From assembly GCA_013423325.1 (NCBI GenBank), contig BLJB01000052.1:124001-188000 (forward strand): DNA of 64,000 bases. The letters are read 5' to 3'. Of the stretch, positions 35,916 to 47,684 are shown piece after piece (the first letter of the stretch is position 1; each line of letters opens with the position of its first letter). The DNA is from Usnea hakonensis (Eukaryota; Ascomycota; Lecanoromycetes; Lecanorales; Parmeliaceae). Made by a program: the position numbers and the translations under genes. The notes below the pieces were generated by a model. It did no database searches and had not been told where the DNA came from. It saw only the letters and a program-made list of their open reading frames with translations.

Positions 35916-37818
35916 ATGCAGCAGCTGCTCAAGGACTGGCGGCAGGATGCTATGCACAAACACCAATATGAGTCTGCTATCTACATAGGGGATAAGCTGC
36001 TCGCCATCACTAGTAAGCAAGTCAGCCTGATCCGCAAGAGCAGAGAACTTACGTCTGCCAGACGATCCTAACGACGCCTTCTTCCTTGCCCAGGTTCATT
36101 TCTCGACCGGAAACTATACCCGTGCGCAGAGCTTTCTAAACAAGCATGATCTTGTGGAACATAATTCAGCATGTCGGTACTTAGCCGCCCATTGTCAGAT
36201 TAAACAATCGAAATATGAGGAAGCGCTCTCAATACTAGGAGAAAAGAATCCGAGCCATCTCATAATTTCACCGAGTAAGACACGGCGGAAACTGCACCAC
36301 ACGAATGGGACGCTAAGGCCAGGGCACAAGCATGGGAAGGGAACAGGAAAACCTGAAAGGATAGAAAAGAGCGAGGAAAGGGATAGGGAGGATATCTCCA
36401 ATATCAGATACGAAGCCGGCATGTGTTATCTACGCGGGATATGTTTCGCGAAGCAGAATGCGTTCGATCGGGCGAAGGAGTGCTACAAGGATGCTGTGCG
36501 AATAGATGTACAATGCTTCGAAGCCTTCGATCAGCTCATGAAAAATTCTCTGATGTCTCCAGATGAAGAATGGATCTTTCTTGATTCTCTGGATTTTGAT
36601 TCGATCTCTGGAGAAGATAATTCTACATCCCAAGAAGCTGCTCAATTCGCCAAGATGCTCTACACCACTCGCCTTTCAAAATACAAGAACCCCACCGAGT
36701 TCAACCACGCGTCTGAGACCCTCTCTACGCATTATAACCTCGCCACTAATCCAGATCTCCTTTTGTCCAAAGCCGAGCTCTTCTTTACACAATGTCGCTT
36801 CAAACAAGCACTTGCCCTCACAACCTCTATCCTGGAGACCGACGAATACAACTTCTCGATCTACCCTCTTCACCTAGCTTGCTTACATGAGCTCGCCGAA
36901 ACGAACACTCTCTTTCTCATCTCCCATCGCCTCGCCGACCTCCATCCTAACGAGCCTGCCACCTGGCTAGCAGTTGGTGTTTACTATCTCAGCATATCCC
37001 AAATAGCAGAAGCGCGGCGGTTTTTCTCTAAAGCCTCTATGATGGATCAACATTTCGGTCCTGCCTGGATTGGGTTCGCGCACACCTTCGCTGCAGAAGG
37101 TGAACATGACCAAGCCATTTCTGCATACAGTACCGCTGCCCGCTTGTTCCAGGGCACCCATCTCCCACAGCTCTTCCTTGGCATGCAGAATCTTCAGCTC
37201 AACAACATGACTATAGCTCATGAATACCTCAATGCCGCTCACGCCCTGTGTAGTACTGATCCTCTGCTTCTGAATGAACTTGGTGTGGTCGTTTACCATC
37301 TGGACCACCTCTCCGAAGCTATCAGTATATTCAACAGTGCCCTCACCATTGCCGCCGACATTGACAGCGATCCAAGAGCATGGATCGCCACGCGTGCCAA
37401 TCTTGGCCACGCTTACCGCAGGCAGAGAGAGTGGGCTCTAGCGTTGCAAGAATTCGAAGAGGTCTTACGCCAGGGTGGACGGGACACAGGAATCTTTTGC
37501 GCCAAGGGTCTCGTGCTTTTAGAGATGGGAAGGAGCTGGGAAGCAGTGTGTGCGCTACATGAGGCATTAGCTGTGGGGCCGCAGGATCCAATCGCAACGG
37601 ATCTACTAAGCAGGGCGCTGGAGGAAAATGCCAGTGTACAGGGATGGGGCGGTGTAATGGAGGCGGAGGACGACGAAGATCCAGAGTTCGACAAGATCTT
37701 GGCGGAAAGGAGACAGGGTCCCCTTGGAAGGAAGGCAAAGAGGAGGAGCAAAGGGAAGCAAAGGGTCAGCGAGGTCGAGGAAGATAGCATGATGATTGTA
37801 AGTGATGGGGATGATTAG
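35916..37818 (+). CDS. CUT9: Anaphase-promoting complex TPR subunit Cut9/Cdc16/APC6
   Basis: A TPR scaffold of the APC/C ubiquitin ligase that drives mitotic exit. Exons 35916-36012 and 36062-37818 give 617 residues. The start MQQLLKDWRQDAMHKHQYES matches the family N-terminus, and an in-frame stop lies just upstream. The intron joins GDKLLAIT to NDPNDAFFLAQVHFSTGNY. TPR repeats run through the protein, with family blocks EYNFSIYPLHLACLHELAE, NEPATWLAVGVYYLSISQI, FGPAWIGFAHTFAAEGEHDQ and DPLLLNELGVVVYHLDHLSE. The tail after about residue 560 is acidic, then basic, and disordered. Third codon positions are C-rich up to about 37450 and G-rich after. A basic, low-complexity insertion (about residues 90-130) is local to this orthologue. 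Confidence 0.95.
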
Positions 37819-38583
37819 AGTGGTGCTGTTTTTGCTCGAGAAGAATTTCCCTGTTGGCATTAGCGATTGGTGTTTGGTGATGCATAAGAAGATCCCTCGA
37901 AAAGATGAGTGTAGAAGTGTGTATGATAGGCAAGAATACCCCAAACAGCTACATACACATAGACATCTTCGTTCTTCATGACGTTGCTATACCATTCAAG
38001 GCACTTGATGGTCCATCTTTACGATACGCCCTTGCTTTTCTGTGGAAGCTCTTGGGAGTTGATCTTAGGTCAATTGCAGGTACATAGGGAACTTGCCATC
38101 ACAAGACGATAGAGCAGAGACTGGTGAGAACGATCAATTCCGCTATCTGAGGCACGAAAAGCTAGATGTGAGCAGCCTTCCTGGAGGCCCGCCAGACTGC
38201 CAGCTTTGAAAATACATACGCACGCTCAAAACAAACGAACTCTCTGAGGAAGTATCCCTTGCTACCACCACAAATCTCGTATCCCTGAGCCTTGGAGCAG
38301 CATCGTTAATATGGAGGATTATTGATACTGTGGATTCAATGAAGGGTCGAAACCCCTAGAAAAAGGTGGCTAATATCGTACCGATACCGTGGCATAATGA
38401 TATGCATTGGATGCGTAAACCTCCTTGAAAACTGAAAGAATGGAAGCTGAGTGGCGATCTGGCACGAGAGAATGGTTGAATACCTCTATAGCCAGTGATG
38501 GACACGGGCGAAGTTCGCTCTAGAAGGCTAACCATTGGTCGTGAATTGAAGAGAATGGCCTTAATTACGGACTGCATCATAGA
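37819..38583. other. Convergent gap between Cut9 and BTB genes
   Basis: A 765-base interval between two convergent genes. Only short, unconvincing open frames occur. I see nothing in it. Confidence 0.5.
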
Positions 38584-39680
38584 TCAGTGTGAGAATGATA
38601 GGGTGAGAAGCCCACACAAACCGAACAAGCTTCCGTCATCCTCCATGTTCTCATCCGTTGATACACATGTTATTTGCCCGAGAGCAGCGCGAAGAATAGA
38701 CTCTTTGTCCTTGGCTTTGGGAGTACGGTGGGGAGGCAGACCGGGTATTTGTGGCATGCCTTCTTCTTTCTTGGTGTTGAGGCTCGTCTGGAGATCCAAT
38801 GCCTGGATGGATTAGTCTCTGCATGGGAGAGTCACCAAGTATAGATGGACTCACAGTGGTAGCAGCAATGAAAAGCTGCTCTGCAAACCCGCCTCCGTGG
38901 TTGACCATAGCAGCCAGGGAACGTTTGCACGTCTCGTCCATGCCCTTCAGCAGCGTGGGCGCTGCAGTGGACAAGTAAGTCTTGAACGGTCCGTTTTCGT
39001 GGTCAAGTTCCTCATAGTACATATCTTCCGCCCAGTCGAAGAATTTAGCCCGTGAGATCTGATTGACAAGCTTGGAAGATTTGAAGACTCGAACGACTTG
39101 TTTTTGCAAGTCGGATAATTTATAATGCTTGGCCAGACTCATTAGCTCCTTGAGTTCGTCAAGACCAGCGGTAGTGCTCTCGTTCTTCGAGAATTGAAAC
39201 TTGTCCGTGTAGAGGTAACTAAGCATTTGTTCAAAGGCAGTCTTGTCGTGGGCCATTAGGTACAGGATCTCGTGTTTTGCGACACGCTTGTTAGTCCTTG
39301 CTTTTTGTATCAATTCAACGAGAACAGGTGAACGCTTGAGGGTGAACTCGTGGGCCTTGAGTTCTGGGCCGTCTTTCCCGAGCTTGCAGGTGAACATGGC
39401 ATCTGAGAAGTTCCTGTGGTTGATTAGCTATCCAAACTTTTCGTGCTCTAGCGAAGGGCCGAGAGTAAACAAACATATGCCCTGAGTTGCCAGCCTGTCC
39501 GCTAGGCTTGATGTTGGACGTCGCGCGAGGTGCTGTATTTGTACGGACACGTTTCTTAGCAGGCACAACAGCAGCTCCGCTTGGGCCAGCTGAGATGGCG
39601 TCTGATTCGGAGTGGGTACGTTTGCCGAGTGCTTGCTTTGGGGCTTCATCCGGAATGGTAGATTGAGGGTTGGAAGACAT
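38584..39680 (-). CDS. BTB/POZ domain protein
   Basis: Three exons, 39680-39475, 39413-38855 and 38802-38584, close to 327 residues. The first ~68 residues are disordered and basic, with KKRVR resembling a nuclear localisation signal. The BTB fold follows from FSDAMFTCKLG at about 70, with LKAHEFTLKRSPVLVELIQK, ILYLMAHDKTAFEQMLSYLY and ELMSLAKHYKLSDLQKQVV. Next comes a helical region ending in AAMVNHGGGFAEQLFIAAT. BTB proteins dimerise and often recruit Cul3 ligases or repressors. No second domain (BACK, MATH, kelch) is recognisable, so the partner is unknown. Donor GTTTGT and acceptor CACAG of intron 1 are acceptable; intron 2 uses GTGAGT and CATCCAG. Confidence 0.88.
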
Positions 39681-41080
39681 GGTGGCAGTTCTCCCCCAAC
39701 CAGATCTCGAAATAGGGCAAGTTGAAGATGCCAGCTGCTTCGAATGATTGCTGAATAGAGGGGTGGATGTCGTCTTCTTGGAGGCGTCACCTCATGAAGC
39801 AGATACTGTCCTGAAAATGAAGTCCTGCAGTCGTTGTCAATGTGAGGGTTTCTCAATTTACTTGAGAGAGATTTGAGAAACTCGGTTGTCTAAAGAGTGT
39901 GAATCCTTGAGACTGTGTGCATGATCAAGTGGGAGAAAGACGAAGAAGATTCCAGTAATAAAATAGGAGTCTTGGAGGAGATTTGAGAAAAGAGTTATAA
40001 CTTCATAACCTTTTAGTGAGAGAGAGAGTGTGTGATTTTGGTACAAGCTGGTCGGAGAAAGGTGAGGATAATGTAAGTCATGAGATTCACAAGATTCCGG
40101 AAGAAATATGGCAAAGAAGCTGTGTCCTCATAATCTTTTGACGACAATTTGGTCTTTGATCATGTTTTATTAGTGGGGACGTCAAGACGTATGATTAACA
40201 TAGTCAACATATATAGTCAATACCAGGGCCTTCTCGTCCTCCCACTAAGCGATAGTCTACCCAGGCAATTCGAAGCATTTAGACACTCAATGGAGATGAA
40301 GTGAAGCCTAGACTTCAAGTGAGCTACTAGTCAAGTATATATGGCAGTCAGATGTGGCCAGAAAGAGATAGAGATGGAGAGACGTAGACAGCAAACAAAG
40401 CTTGGTGCATCGAATTAGTTTTTCCTCTATAATACATGACTTGCTCCAAGCCAAATGTCAGACTTCGTTATTGGGTATCTCTTAACGGAGAGCCTCTTGG
40501 GACGGAACAAATTATCGCTTACGAAAGGCCAAGCAATGTCAAGCATAGGAAGCGCCAGACTCTTGCAATAGAAAACTTCTCTGTTTGCAGGGCACGAGCA
40601 AGACCATTCAGAATTAGACCAATACTCAATGTGGAGCAATCAGTGGCCTTTTATGGCAGACAATTTAAATCATGACCTTGCGAAAGAAACCATGCAGTGG
40701 GCCACACAGTCTGTTAGCTGACGGCTGCAGATCCCACCACTGTCATTAGTGACTTGCCTGATTGGAGGCCTACGAAGGACAGTGCTGGAGGCTGGTAGGT
40801 TGCTTGATTGACGTATGAAGATTGATGGAGATTCCCAATTGAGAACAAGCACTCGTTCACTACTACCCTGCTGAGCACGAGTCAATTTCAGCCATTAAAG
40901 AGAGACCCTGAGTCTTGCCTTCGAACAACGTGACCCAATCCTCCACGCATATTTTACACCTTTCAAGATACTAAAGCTAGTCGCACCAACTTCCACCATC
41001 TGCTATTTGCCATCCCCACTGATGTTTTGGGGCACATGGCGTCAAAAATTGACAGATACTTAGCCATGCACATAATGTTT
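39681..41080. other. 1.4-kb gap between BTB gene and Fal1
   Basis: Holds the BTB promoter (with CT/GA-rich runs at about 40015-40030 and 40365-40385) and the 3' region of Fal1. A plus-strand 79-codon frame at 40436-40675 has no recognisable domain. I see no gene. Confidence 0.45.
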
Positions 41081-42422
41081 CTAAGTCAGTAGGTCGGCGA
41101 CTTGGAAATGTCAGCGTAATTATCAAGCGTAGGAATTAGAGACGTACCGTTCATGGGCATTTCGTCAATCTGCGTTGAGTAGTACACTGGCTTACTTTAG
41201 CATGTATTGGAGGGATCCCATTTGCTGGAAGCTTACATTCAATGTCACGGAGAATGCGCACATCTTCGCTGGTAACGAAGTTGATAGCTACGCCTTTTCG
41301 TCCAAATCTTCCACTGCGACCAATTCTGTGGATGTAGTTCTCACGATTGCTTGGAAGATCGTAGTTAATGACAAGAGATACTTGTTGGACGTCGATGCCG
41401 CGAGCCCAAACATCGGTAGATATCAAAACGCGAGAGTTGCCTTGACGGAAGTCCTGCATAATGCTATCACGCTCCTTTTGCGGCATCTCGCCATGCATCG
41501 AGGAAACAGTGAAGTTTGCTTCACGCATCTTGTCCGTCAGCCAGTCGACCTTTCTACGAGTATTGCAGAAGATGACGGCTTGCGTGATCGTGAGTGTATC
41601 ATAGAGATCGCACAAGGTATCAAATTTCCATTCCTCCTTTTCGACTGCGATGAAATATTGCTTGAGACCCTCGAGCGTCAATTCATCGCGCTTGACCAAA
41701 ATGCGGACCGGATCTGTCATGAACTTCGTGGTCATGTCCAAGACATCATACGGGAGGGTGGCGGAGACAACCACAACTTGAGTCGCAGGAGGAAGATATC
41801 GGTAGACATCATAGATTTGCTCTCTAAACCCGCGATTGAGCAATTCATCAGCCTCGTCCAGCACAAGGATCTTGATGTTGCGGGTCCGCAAATTGCGTCG
41901 TCGAATCATGTCTGCCACCCTTCCTGGTGTTCCCGAGACGATGTGTTGGCCGTAGTCAAGTTTGCGAATGTCCTCCCCAACATTTGTTCCACCAATACAA
42001 GCGTGGCACTGCACATTCATATAGTCACCGAGGGCCATTACTACTGATTGAATCTGAGTGGCCAACTCTCGAGTAGGGGAGAGGACCAATGCTTGCGTTT
42101 CGCGAAGAGCAGTGTCAATGACTTGCAGGCAACTGATGGAGAAAGTGGCCGTCTTCCCAGTACCGGATTGAGCCTGGGCAATGGTGTCTCGTCCTTTACA
42201 GATCTGGACGATGGCTCGTGACTGGACGGCCGAAGGAGACTCGTATCCATAGGCATAGATTCCACGCAAGAGGTTTTCTTTCAACTGCATGTTCTCGAAG
42301 GTAGGCGCAACGGTTACCTCCTTGGACGTTGCGAATTCCATCTTCTCTGTTCAAGGTCAGCTTTAAGCCATGGATTTTGGTAGTAGACTCAAACCCTCCA
42401 TATTCCTGTCAATGCCAGCCAT
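41081..42422 (-). CDS. FAL1: DEAD-box RNA helicase eIF4A3/Fal1
   Basis: An RNA helicase orthologous to eIF4A3, the exon-junction-complex core in many eukaryotes and the Fal1 rRNA-processing factor in yeast. Four exons, 42422-42395, 42346-41237, 41186-41148 and 41100-41081, give 398 residues, the family length. The first exon encodes only MAGIDRNME. The third and fourth are 39 and 20 bases and complete the conserved ending YYSTQIDEMPMNVADLLT. Helicase motifs: Walker A AQSGTGKT (68-75), PTRELA, GTPGR, DEAD (173-176), SAT and HRIGRSGRFGRKG. The minus-strand frame alone would misread the end, because it runs into the third intron. The gene diverges from SF3A3 across 279 bases. Confidence 0.97.
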
Positions 42423-42701
42423 GACTGCTGAGTTGAGGAAGCCTCTTCGAACTAAAATAACACTCTTTCTGTGGTTTGGTGACCGATGAGGATGACTTGA
42501 AGTTGTTCAAGTCTTGGGTTGGGGAGGTCGCAGAAACTTAGCCGCGGTTTTGCCGTTGCCACGTTCTGATTGGCCATCTTCTTAAGCTTTCAATTTTGAT
42601 GCAGCACGATCTAAAGTGGGTCTTCATCTGTATCTCATATCATTAAAACTTGTCGCCAGGTCCAAAATCTTCACGCCAATTGACTGAAACGCATCTGCAC
42701 C
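42423..42701. promoter_or_regulatory. Bidirectional promoter of Fal1 and SF3A3
   Basis: Only 279 bases separate the start codons of two RNA-processing genes. The interval includes ACGTTCTGATTGGCCATC at about 42561, containing an inverted CCAAT (ATTGG at 42569-42573). Shared regulation is inferred from geometry. Confidence 0.5.
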
Positions 42702-44342
42702 ATGCTGCACGAAGAACAGCGGTTCCTCCACGAGGATCTCGAGAGGCTTGAACAAGGAATCAGTGATCGAGTCGCGGAGGACCCAAGACATGTAGGTGCC
42801 TCTACTGGCTCGAGGATGCCTTGTGATAAGCTTACCGTATGTCAGATACGCGATCGATTAAATCGAGACCATCAAATTTCCGGCTTTCTCAATCGCATCC
42901 AAGATCAATCAAAACGACTCCTCGAGATCTACAATGATACAGAAGGCCTACAGTCCAAAGAGATACAGTCGATATCTACGGGGGATCCTTTTGATGAGTT
43001 CTACAAACAGATGACTGAGATTAAGGAGCACCACCGAAGATATCCAAATCAGCCAGTAGAGAATCTAGAGAGAGCGTACAAGAGGAAAGCGCCTGGTGAA
43101 GGCGAATCAGCTACGATGGAAGTTGACAATATGTTCACAGGCGAAGAGGCCTTTGGCCGATTCTTGGATCTGACAATGTTGCACGAGGAATATTTGAATA
43201 TCCAGTCGAAACGTGTGTCCTATCTGCAATATTTGCAAATATTCGACAATTTTGGACCACAGTACATTGCCCTGAAACGTGCTGACAAGAGTACGGATCA
43301 ATACTTCAACTACGTGGGACGACTTGCAGATTACCTGGAAACCTTCCTAAGACGAACAAGACCGCTGGAGGACCTGGATAAGTTCTTTGCCTCAATTGAC
43401 CAAGACTTTGAGGAGGCATGGGGGGCAAACACCGTTTCCGGTTGGGATCAATCAGTGCAACCAGCAGGACCTGCAGCACCCGTGACAGAAGGTACAGGTG
43501 AGGGGATCTGGTGCCCGGATTGCGGAAAGGAATTTAAGAACGACAATGTCTACAAAAGCCATTTGAATGGGAAGAAGCACGTCAAAAATGCTGAAGCACG
43601 ACAAGCTCGGGGAGAAACCAACGGTATGAATGGAACAGCTACAAATGGCCACGCCAAGATTCAAGGGCCCACCGTTCAGCGACTGAAAGAACGTGCAATT
43701 GCAGAACGTGAATACCGCATAAAACGCCTTGCCTCTACAATGGAGACTGTCCGGACCGACTCGCGCGTGAACGTTGAGCGCAAGCAAGGCATGACTGAAC
43801 GCGAACGTCAGATGGAACTGGACGCCTTCTTTGCTGAATCCACGGAAGCACCACAGCGCAATGGCGATGATGAGTCGGACTCAGAAGGTGACGAGAAAAT
43901 CTACAACCCTCTCAAGCTACCATTAGCTTGGGACGGTAAACCAATCCCCTATTGGCTCTACAAGCTGCATGGCTTGGGAGTTGAATTTCCCTGCGAGATC
44001 TGCGGAAACTTTGTGTATATGGGGCGAAGAGCGTTTGACAAGCATTTCAACGAGGCGAGACATATTTATGGGCTGAAATGTTTGGGAATCACAAACACAA
44101 CGCTGTTTAGAGAGATCACTGGGATCGAGGATGCGTTGAAACTGTGGGATAAGATACAGCGTGATAAAAAGAAGGAAAAGAGTGGTGGAGAGAACATCGT
44201 GCAGATGGAAGATGCGGACGGTAACGTCATGCCCGAGAAGGTCTACTATGAGTAAGTGTTTGGGCAGCCACAGAACATGCGTATGATGAGCTTGGATGAT
44301 GCTAATGCGGTTTGCAGTCTCCAAAAACAAGGGCTCCTATGA
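42702..44342 (+). CDS. PRP9: Splicing factor 3A subunit 3 (SF3a60/Prp9)
   Basis: A U2 snRNP component needed for prespliceosome assembly. Exon 1 is 42702-44251; a 66-base intron leads to a 25-base last exon (44318-44342) encoding the family ending YYDLQKQGLL. The total is 524 residues. The N-terminal coiled region opens MLHEEQRFLHEDLERLEQ. Blocks GRFLDLTMLHEEYLNI and YLQYLQIFDNFGPQYIALKR are typical of SF3a60. Two U1-type zinc fingers are visible: CPDCGKEFKNDNVYKSHLNG and two histidines (271-293), and CEICGNFVYMGRRAFDKHFN with its final His (431-454). The segment LPLAWDGKPIPYWLYKLHGL precedes the second finger. Fully conserved, with no oddities apart from the tiny last exon. Confidence 0.97.
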
Positions 44343-45051
44343 TCATTCCCGTAGGCGCGCCATCTTTCAACCTAGGCAAGTCACGCCAGGCAATTTTTTG
44401 AAAGATGAGAACGTTATGAAACGTCCTTCGAGACTTACACCTCGGCTATTCGCCACCTCAAGAGAGGTCTCCGTCGTTTCATATGGGGCTATCTATGGCC
44501 TTGGCCGTGGCCGCTCACAAAGTTCACTGTGCTAAAGGCTTCTGCACCTTCGCAGCGGCAGCATTGTGCGACAAAGAATCATCAGCTATAAATAGTGGTT
44601 TGAACTTGGAGCAAAGGAAATGCACCATTGGTACGCTCGACCATAGCCTCAATAGTCAAGTCTTTTTTGGTCTCAATGACGAAGATCAGGCGCCTTCAAG
44701 CGGCCATTCAATGAATCCCCTTCAGTCTTTTTGTCTCGGTGATGGAAAATGTGCGCCTCTTCCCTTTGACGATATACGTCTACTCTTTGTTTTGGCTATC
44801 TCAAGAAAGCCTTCGGGTCCAAAAATTGACACATGTATTCTTTGTTTCGTTCTGTTACCAAGTTCTCGTATATCCTCCATTTCACACTCATTAATAACGC
44901 TCACTTCCATTGCTTTCCAAATCTTCGAAATATCTTTACTCTTCACACTCACTGTCTTTAAGTTTTTCCTAACTATCTTATCTTTTCAACCCACTATCTT
45001 TAACAGATCTTTCATTTCAGTCTTTCAACCAAACGCGGTATCTCCTCAACC
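44343..45051 (+). promoter_or_regulatory. Promoter and long pyrimidine-rich leader of the GH16 gene
   Basis: The 709 bases before the GH16 start. The last ~180 bases are CT-rich with repeated TCTTT/TCACTC runs, as in leaders of strongly expressed fungal genes. A plus-strand open frame at 44483-45124 overlaps the true first exon out of frame and has no domain, so I treat it as accidental. Confidence 0.5.
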
Positions 45052-47684
45052 ATGCTTTTTAACAAAAACTCGGTCGCGGCCGTTGCTGCCATCGCTGCGT
45101 TGCCTTTGTCGTTTGCTCAGATGAGCACAGTCTGCAATCCCCTGAATGGTATGCAGTCTTCCAGCGTACTATATGAGCACAATTGACGGTTCTCATAGTC
45201 ACCTGCCCTAATGGATTGGGTCTTTCGACCAGCTCTTACTTCATGGATTTCACGAAGCAAAAGTCTCTTCCTAGTGATTGGACTAGCGCTCTCTATGAGT
45301 ATACCTCCTTCGACCCTACCATGGGTGCTGTGTTCAATTTTGGGAAACAGGGTGATGCTCCTACTATCTATTCTAATTTCTTCTTCTTTTTTGGACGTAT
45401 CGAGTTTGTCGCCCAGGTTGCTCCGGGTAAGGGCATAGTCAGTAGCATGATCCTGATATCTGATGATATGGACGAGATCGATTGGGAATTTGTTGGTGCG
45501 AACACTGCTCAAGCTGAAACCAATTATTTTGGCAAGGGTGTCTTGAACTACGGTGTCGCCGAATACGTCCCGGTTGCAAACCCCCAGACTGGATTCCATA
45601 CTTATGCGATTGATTGGTCTGCCACAGAAATTGTTTGGTCCATCGATGGAAATGTCGTGCGCACTCTTACCGCAGCTCAAGCAGGTAATGAGTTCCCGCA
45701 GACCCCCATGAAAGTCAGCCTTGGCCTATGGGATGGTGGCGATGCCAGCAAACAGGCCCCCGGTACAGTTCAGTGGGCTGGGGGTCCGACAACGCTGCCG
45801 CCAACCCAAAACTACACCTCATATGTCAAGAGCGTGAAAATTACAAACGCCAATCCAGCTTTGCAGTATGAGTACACTGATAAGAGCGGAAGCTTTCAGA
45901 GTATCAAAGCCATCAACAATACTGCCAATTCCAACTCCAGCGTCAGCTCTATCGTGGCTACGTCCAGCATGCAGCCTAATACGACCGTCATCCCGGAGAT
46001 GACTGTTTTGAGCACCAGCACAGCTATCATCACGGCCTGTGCTTCCACTGTTCTCAATTGCCCTGCTCGCAGCACGCCTATTACATCAGCGATTGTTGTT
46101 ACATCGATCAAACCCGCCACAACTATGGCTGTGACCCCTTCATCGTCTGCAATGGCTGCTTCCGCTGGTATAAAACCATCTTCCAACCTGACTAGCTCTG
46201 TCACCGCGAAATCTACTGTGGCCAGTGTTGTCAGCGAGATTGTTTATACCACTGTCACGAGCTGTCCAGTCACCAGCACCAAGGTCGCCAACGGCACAAC
46301 TTCTGTCGTAAAGACTACCAGCCTTTCTACCATCTTGTCAACCAGCACAAGTACTGTTTGTACCAAATGTGTAGCGCCGCCGTCGACTGCATCTCCAATG
46401 ATGAGCAACTCGACCGCAGCTCCAGCCATGACCAACTCGGCCGCGTCTCCAATGTCTACTGTCGCCGCATTCACCACGGAGATCGTCTATACTACTCTGA
46501 CCAGCTGCCCAGTGACGTCCACCAAGGTTGCAAACGGCACCACTGCCGTTATGAAGACAACAAGCATCTCAACAGTCTTGAGCACGAGCACTAGCACTAT
46601 TTGCACAAAATGTGTAGCTCCACCGACGACTAGCTCTTCCTCATCTAGCATGCTTCAAAATGCGGCCACCGCCATGCCACCCAGCGCCGCCGCGAACGCG
46701 TATCATGTGTACACGGCAGCCCACGCTTGCTCTGGTAGCACCGCTGTCCCTGGATTCACTCCACCTGTCTCGTCGATGGTGCAGAGCACGATTGTCAGCA
46801 CGATTGTCAGTGCTTCGTCGACAAAGACCTCTTCCACAGTCATGACAAGCGTTGTCTGGACATTCCCCGCATCGACCAGTACTTCTACCACGTACACAAC
46901 TCTCTATAGCACTGGCTACAAGACTGTCACTGACAGCAATTCTTCCGTTTACGTTTCATCTACAGTCGTTCCCTCGGTTGCAGCTTCCACTGTCATTGCC
47001 CCCGTTGCTGCCCCGGCCACAACCTCTTCGACAAGCTATGACACCGTCTACAGCACCGTCATTAGCACAATGACCGACAGTGCTTCTTCTACGTACGTGG
47101 ATACATCGGTCATTCCAAGCGTTGTGACCTCCGTTGTCGCTGCTCCAACCACAACCATCGCCTCAACGATCCTCAACACCGTCTACAGCACAAGCATAAG
47201 CACCATAGTTGACAGCGCCTCCTCCACCTCCCTCGCAACCAGCATCATCTCCAGCGTCGTCTCCACAACCACAATGATCACCCCCGCCACCTCAACCGCC
47301 TACACCACCGTCCAAAACACCATCGTCAGCACCATCGTCGACAGCGCCTCCTCAACCTCCCTCTCCACAGCCGTCGTCCCAACCGTCCTCTTCACCGCCA
47401 TGCCCCCCGCCAGCCCCTCAAGCGCCCTCCAAAACGTCAACCCCATCAACGGCCTCCCCGCCGTCGCCCCTTCAAACACCACAACCATGACCCAGACTTC
47501 GACGGCTCCGAGCACCTCGACGGGATACTTGAATGGTACGATGGCCGGCACTGGCGTTGCCGCTAGCTCGGGATTACCGCTTACGACGACCAAGTCGGCG
47601 CCATTTGCGGGCGGTGCGGCTGAGTTGGCGCCTGCTGGGTTGGCTGGGTTGGCTGTTGCTGTTGTTTTTGTGCTGTTTTTGTGA
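45052..47684 (+). CDS. CRH-type GH16 cell-wall transglycosylase with long Ser/Thr stalk and GPI signal
   Basis: CRH enzymes transfer chitin chains onto beta-glucan in the wall. Exons 45052-45148 and 45199-47684 give 860 residues. The signal peptide is MLFNKNSVAAVAAIAALPLS. The GH16 domain covers about 33-265, with the catalytic motif DEIDWE at 124-129 (nucleophile Glu125, acid/base Glu129), plus HTYAIDWSATEIVWSIDG and MKVSLGLWDGGDASKQAPG. About 550 residues of Ser/Thr-rich stalk follow. The stalk contains two copies of a 50-residue module ending CTKCVAPP and four copies of a TVYST-type module. The hydrophobic C-terminus (APAGLAGLAVAVVFVLFL) is a GPI-attachment signal. No CBM18 is visible between signal peptide and GH16. 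The stalk is long for this family, and the stretch 47155-47480 shows an abrupt shift to C-ending codons. Confidence 0.93.
46235..46628 (+). repeat. Two copies of a 150-base stalk module in the GH16 gene
   Basis: Copies at about 46235-46384 and 46479-46628 encode near-identical 50-residue units beginning EIVYTT, containing TSCPVTSTKVANGTT and ending VCTKCVAPP or ICTKCVAPP. A variable Ser/Ala/Met-rich spacer separates them. Conserved cysteines suggest folded beads in the stalk. Confidence 0.8.
46894..47390 (+). repeat. Four diverged TVYST-type stalk repeats
   Basis: Units begin near 46896, 47040, 47175 and 47304. They encode patterns such as TVYSTVISTMTDSASSTYVD, each ending in a VVPSV/IISSV-like motif. 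Copies 3 and 4 use almost only C-ending codons, unlike copies 1 and 2. Confidence 0.7.

Noticed and set aside
41175..42047. 290-codon frame opposite Fal1
   Set aside because: Antisense shadow of the helicase exon; the true protein is on the minus strand with all helicase motifs.
44483..45124. 213-codon plus-strand frame before the GH16 gene
   Set aside because: It overlaps the GH16 signal-peptide exon out of frame, and its composition reflects the CT-rich leader.
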